This document shows positions 5,200 to 7,326 of a stretch of 7,326 nt of DNA, piece after piece. The stretch is from Chloroflexota bacterium. Lineage in GTDB: Bacteria; Chloroflexota; Limnocylindria; QHBO01. The notes under the pieces are model-generated. The model did not search any database and was not told where the DNA came from. It was given only the letters and a program-made list of their open reading frames with translations. Location of the stretch: positions 1-7,326 of the forward strand of contig JAHFBB010000037.1 of NCBI GenBank assembly GCA_023250255.1. Reading direction: 5' to 3'. The first letter of the stretch is position 1; the number at the start of each line of letters is the position of its first letter. The translations under genes and the position numbers were made by a program.

Positions 5200-6426
5200 A
5201 TGACCGACCAATCCGATCTGCCCGTGTCCGACCCGGCTCGCGTGCCGCCGGTCGACCAGACCAACTGGAATAGCGCTCCGAGTTTTTCGACGCGTGCGGT
5301 GACCAATGCGCCGCCCCCGGCCGCTCCGCGTGGCCGACGGACCCTTCCGATCCTTGCGCTGGCCATGGCGGCGGGCATCCTGTCTGGTGGAGTCACCGCC
5401 CTGGCCGTCGTGAATCTGGCCGCCCCGCCGCTGACCAACGAGCCAGGCGGGACGGGCAACACCGTGGCCGACGTCACCATTGACGAGACGTCGGCGGTCA
5501 TCAACGCGGTCGAGAAGGTCGCTCCATCGGTGGTGACCATTCATGCGACCGGTGGGCTGGGCGGTGTCAGCGGAACCGGCTCGGGATTCATCTTCGATCC
5601 AGACGGCTGGATTCTGACCAACAAGCACGTCGTCGAGGACATGACCTCGCTGGTCGTGGAGCTCTACGACGGGCGAACGTACCCGGCGGAAGTGGTCGGC
5701 ACTGACACCCTGACCGACCTGGCCATCATTCACATCGAAGCCAGTGGACTCGGCTCAGCGCCCATCGGTTCATCCGATGCGCTCGAGGTCGGCCAACTGG
5801 CGATTGCCATCGGCAATCCCCTGGGGACCTACCGCGACACCGTGACCACCGGAGTCATTTCGGGTCTTGGTCGCCAGATCCAGGCCGGGGGAATCACCAG
5901 CTCCGAGCAGCTCAACCATCTGATCCAGACCGATGCCGCCATCAATCCGGGCAACTCCGGCGGCCCGCTGGTGAACAGCGCGGGCCAGGTCATCGGCATC
6001 AATACGGCCGTGGCGTCGAGCGCCCAGGGCATTGGCTTCGCCATCCCCATCGACGTCGCCAAACCGATCATGGCCCTCGCCTTGAACGGGATGCCCATCG
6101 CCCGACCGTGGGTGGGGGTGTACTACACGATGATCGACCGCGGCCTGGCCGACGAGCGCGACCTGCCGGTCGATGAAGGTGCCCTGATTGCCTCCAATAC
6201 CGAGGGCGTGGCCGCCGTCTTCCCCGACAGCCCGGCTGCGGATGCCGGACTGCTCGAAGGCGACATCATCACCGCCATTGATGGCCGATCGGTGGATTTC
6301 GACCATGACGTGGCCACCTTGCTCCTGCCACACGTCCCCGGTGACGTGGTGGTGATGACCATCAACCGCGATGGCGCAACGCTTGACGTCGAGGTGACCC
6401 TCGGCACCCTGCCGGTCCAGCCCTAG
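5200..6426 (+). CDS. Membrane-anchored HtrA/DegP-like serine protease with one PDZ domain (PepD-like)
   Basis: The product is a 408-residue S1C serine protease that probably degrades or refolds damaged proteins on the outer face of the membrane. Counting from ATG 5200, residues 1-47 are a Pro-rich cytoplasmic segment, 48-72 a single membrane anchor, and about 98-292 the trypsin-like domain. The catalytic triad is complete: H143 in LTNKHVV, D173 in LTDLAII, and S253 in GNSGGPL, with GQVIGINTAV and GIGFAIPID following. A PDZ domain spans about 298-400 (FPDSPAADAGLLEGDIITAIDG). This topology, with a Pro-rich tail, anchor, protease and single PDZ, matches actinobacterial PepD/HtrA. A TTG at 5191 would add three residues, but ATG is preferred. 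No Shine-Dalgarno sequence is visible. It lies 56 bp after the kinase gene, so it may be in that operon and also have its own promoter. Its stop overlaps the convergent folate gene by 4 bp. Confidence 0.95.
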   Translation: MTDQSDLPVSDPARVPPVDQTNWNSAPSFSTRAVTNAPPPAAPRGRRTLPILALAMAAGILSGGVTALAVVNLAAPPLTNEPGGTGNTVADVTIDETSAVINAVEKVAPSVVTIHATGGLGGVSGTGSGFIFDPDGWILTNKHVVEDMTSLVVELYDGRTYPAEVVGTDTLTDLAIIHIEASGLGSAPIGSSDALEVGQLAIAIGNPLGTYRDTVTTGVISGLGRQIQAGGITSSEQLNHLIQTDAAINPGNSGGPLVNSAGQVIGINTAVASSAQGIGFAIPIDVAKPIMALALNGMPIARPWVGVYYTMIDRGLADERDLPVDEGALIASNTEGVAAVFPDSPAADAGLLEGDIITAIDGRSVDFDHDVATLLLPHVPGDVVVMTINRDGATLDVEVTLGTLPVQP

Positions 6427-7326
6427 GTCCAGGCTGTCCCTCGCCGAAGGCGAACCATGGCTTCGGGGATTCCCGGAGCCGGCAGCGGGGGATGCACCTT
6501 TCGGATGCGAACTTCCACCCGCTCGACCGTCGGCCACCGCTCCAGGACGGCTGCAGCGATCCGTCGGGCGATGGTCTCGATCAGGGCATGCGACTCGTCC
6601 TCCACGACCCCCGTGGCGAGGGCCTGCAGTTCGGCGTAGTTGACGGTCGAATCCAGGGCGTCGCTGGTTCCGAACGCGCTGGGGTTTCCCTCGACGGTGA
6701 CGTCCACCTCGAACGGCTGGGCTGTTGCGCGCTCTGCCTCGGTTACCCCGTGGTGGCCACTGGCTGCGATTCCCCGAAGCGAGATGGCTGCGCCGGACGG
6801 CGAGGGGGCGCTCTGCCGGCGAACGATGGCGTCCGCCACGGCGACCGTCCGGGCGATGTGCGCGACGTCGTGGACGCGGACAATGTCCGCCCCCGCCGCA
6901 ATGGCCAGCGCCACCGAGGCGGCGGTGCCTTCGACCCGCTGCTCCGGTGGCAGACCCCCGAGGACCTCGCCGATGAAGCGCTTGCGGCTCGTCCCGATCA
7001 GCAACGGGAAGCCGAGCGCCTCCCGAAATTCCGCCAGCCGATGCAGCAGCTCCAGGCTCTGGTCGGGGGTCTTGCCGAATCCAATCCCCGGGTCCACGAC
7101 CAACCGATCGGCTGGCACATCAGCGTCCGCGGCCCGCTCGGTTGCCTCGGCCAACTCGGCGATCACCTCGGTCAGCACTCCCCGCGGGTATTCAGGCAGC
7201 GCGCGGTTGTGCATGAGGACCAGGTACGTACCGGAATCGGCTGCCGCACGCAGGGTGTCGCGATCCCGGCGCCCGGCCCAGACATCGTTGATCATCCCTG
7301 CTCCCGCCGCGACGGCCGCGCGGGCG
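6423..7326 (-). CDS. Fused dihydropteroate synthase - dihydroneopterin aldolase, N-terminus beyond the window
   Basis: One open frame enters from the right edge and carries two folate-pathway enzymes. The upstream part is the C-terminal two thirds of dihydropteroate synthase (FolP), which joins p-aminobenzoate to the pterin pyrophosphate. It shows AAGAGMINDV, LMHNR, DPGIGFGK (7071-7094), the substrate-binding GTSRKRF, and the closing RVHD. After a short linker (about 6789-6815, SAPSPSGA), residues matching dihydroneopterin aldolase (FolB) run to about 6435: SGHHGVTEAER with the conserved Glu, STVNYAEL with the conserved Tyr, and RKVHPPLP with the catalytic Lys. FolB acts two steps before FolP. 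The frame is open through the junction with no stop. The reading frame continues upstream of the ATG at 7295 to the edge, and that ATG lies inside the conserved INDV strand, so it is not the start. The MHNR loop differs from the MHMRGTP of classical FolP. Confidence 0.93.
   Translation of the reverse strand, partial: ARAAVAAGAGMINDVWAGRRDRDTLRAAADSGTYLVLMHNRALPEYPRGVLTEVIAELAEATERAADADVPADRLVVDPGIGFGKTPDQSLELLHRLAEFREALGFPLLIGTSRKRFIGEVLGGLPPEQRVEGTAASVALAIAAGADIVRVHDVAHIARTVAVADAIVRRQSAPSPSGAAISLRGIAASGHHGVTEAERATAQPFEVDVTVEGNPSAFGTSDALDSTVNYAELQALATGVVEDESHALIETIARRIAAAVLERWPTVERVEVRIRKVHPPLPAPGIPEAMVRLRRGTAWT

Noticed and set aside
6441..6453. Small hairpin TCGCC-GAA-GGCGA just after the HtrA stop as a terminator
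   Set aside because: The stem is only 5 bp, no T-run follows, and it is coding sequence of the folate fusion gene.
5770..6537. A 255-codon leftward open frame antisense to the HtrA protease
   Set aside because: It is a His/Gly/Asp-rich shadow translation and also collides with the folate fusion gene on the same strand in another frame.
1..7326. tRNA, rRNA, CRISPR array, insertion sequence or phage element
   Set aside because: No regular repeat-spacer pattern, transposase-like frame, terminal repeats or tRNA-like cloverleaf was seen. The window is accounted for by housekeeping, transport and regulatory genes.

Overview
This is a GC-rich (about two thirds G+C by eye), densely packed chromosomal window with no mobile element, RNA gene or CRISPR array that I can see. 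The gene families (CTC-form bL25, an OmpR-type two-component pair, a membrane-anchored HtrA, a DHPS-DHNA fusion, Opp/Dpp permeases) and the strong preference for G/C at third positions fit a high-GC bacterium. Chloroflexota is my best guess and Actinomycetota the alternative. No marker here settles this.

Layout: (1) the first bases of a leftward gene that runs off the left edge; (2) a divergent intergenic region (about 36-317) with candidate hairpins and a symmetric -10-like element; (3) two overlapping rightward permease genes of the peptide/nickel ABC family (318-2181), with no ATPase or binding-protein gene visible; (4) a convergent leftward gene for ribosomal protein bL25/CTC (2192-2857); (5) a 119-bp divergent promoter region; (6) a rightward response regulator - histidine kinase - HtrA protease cluster (2977-6426); (7) a convergent leftward gene encoding a dihydropteroate synthase fused to dihydroneopterin aldolase (from 6423 off the right edge).

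Functionally, the core is the regulator/kinase/protease group. Its order and domain content match mycobacterial mprA-mprB-pepD, so an envelope-stress circuit is the natural inference: the kinase senses something outside the membrane, the regulator acts on DNA, and the anchored protease deals with misfolded envelope proteins. The flanking genes are housekeeping (translation, folate synthesis) or transport.

The most interesting points are the FolP-FolB domain order in one polypeptide, a 9-bp-phased GTCCGC repeat in the kinase-protease gap, -10-like boxes placed so that three transcripts could be leaderless, and an inverted repeat that spans two convergent stop codons. I found no convincing undescribed system; these are mostly regulatory and architectural leads.
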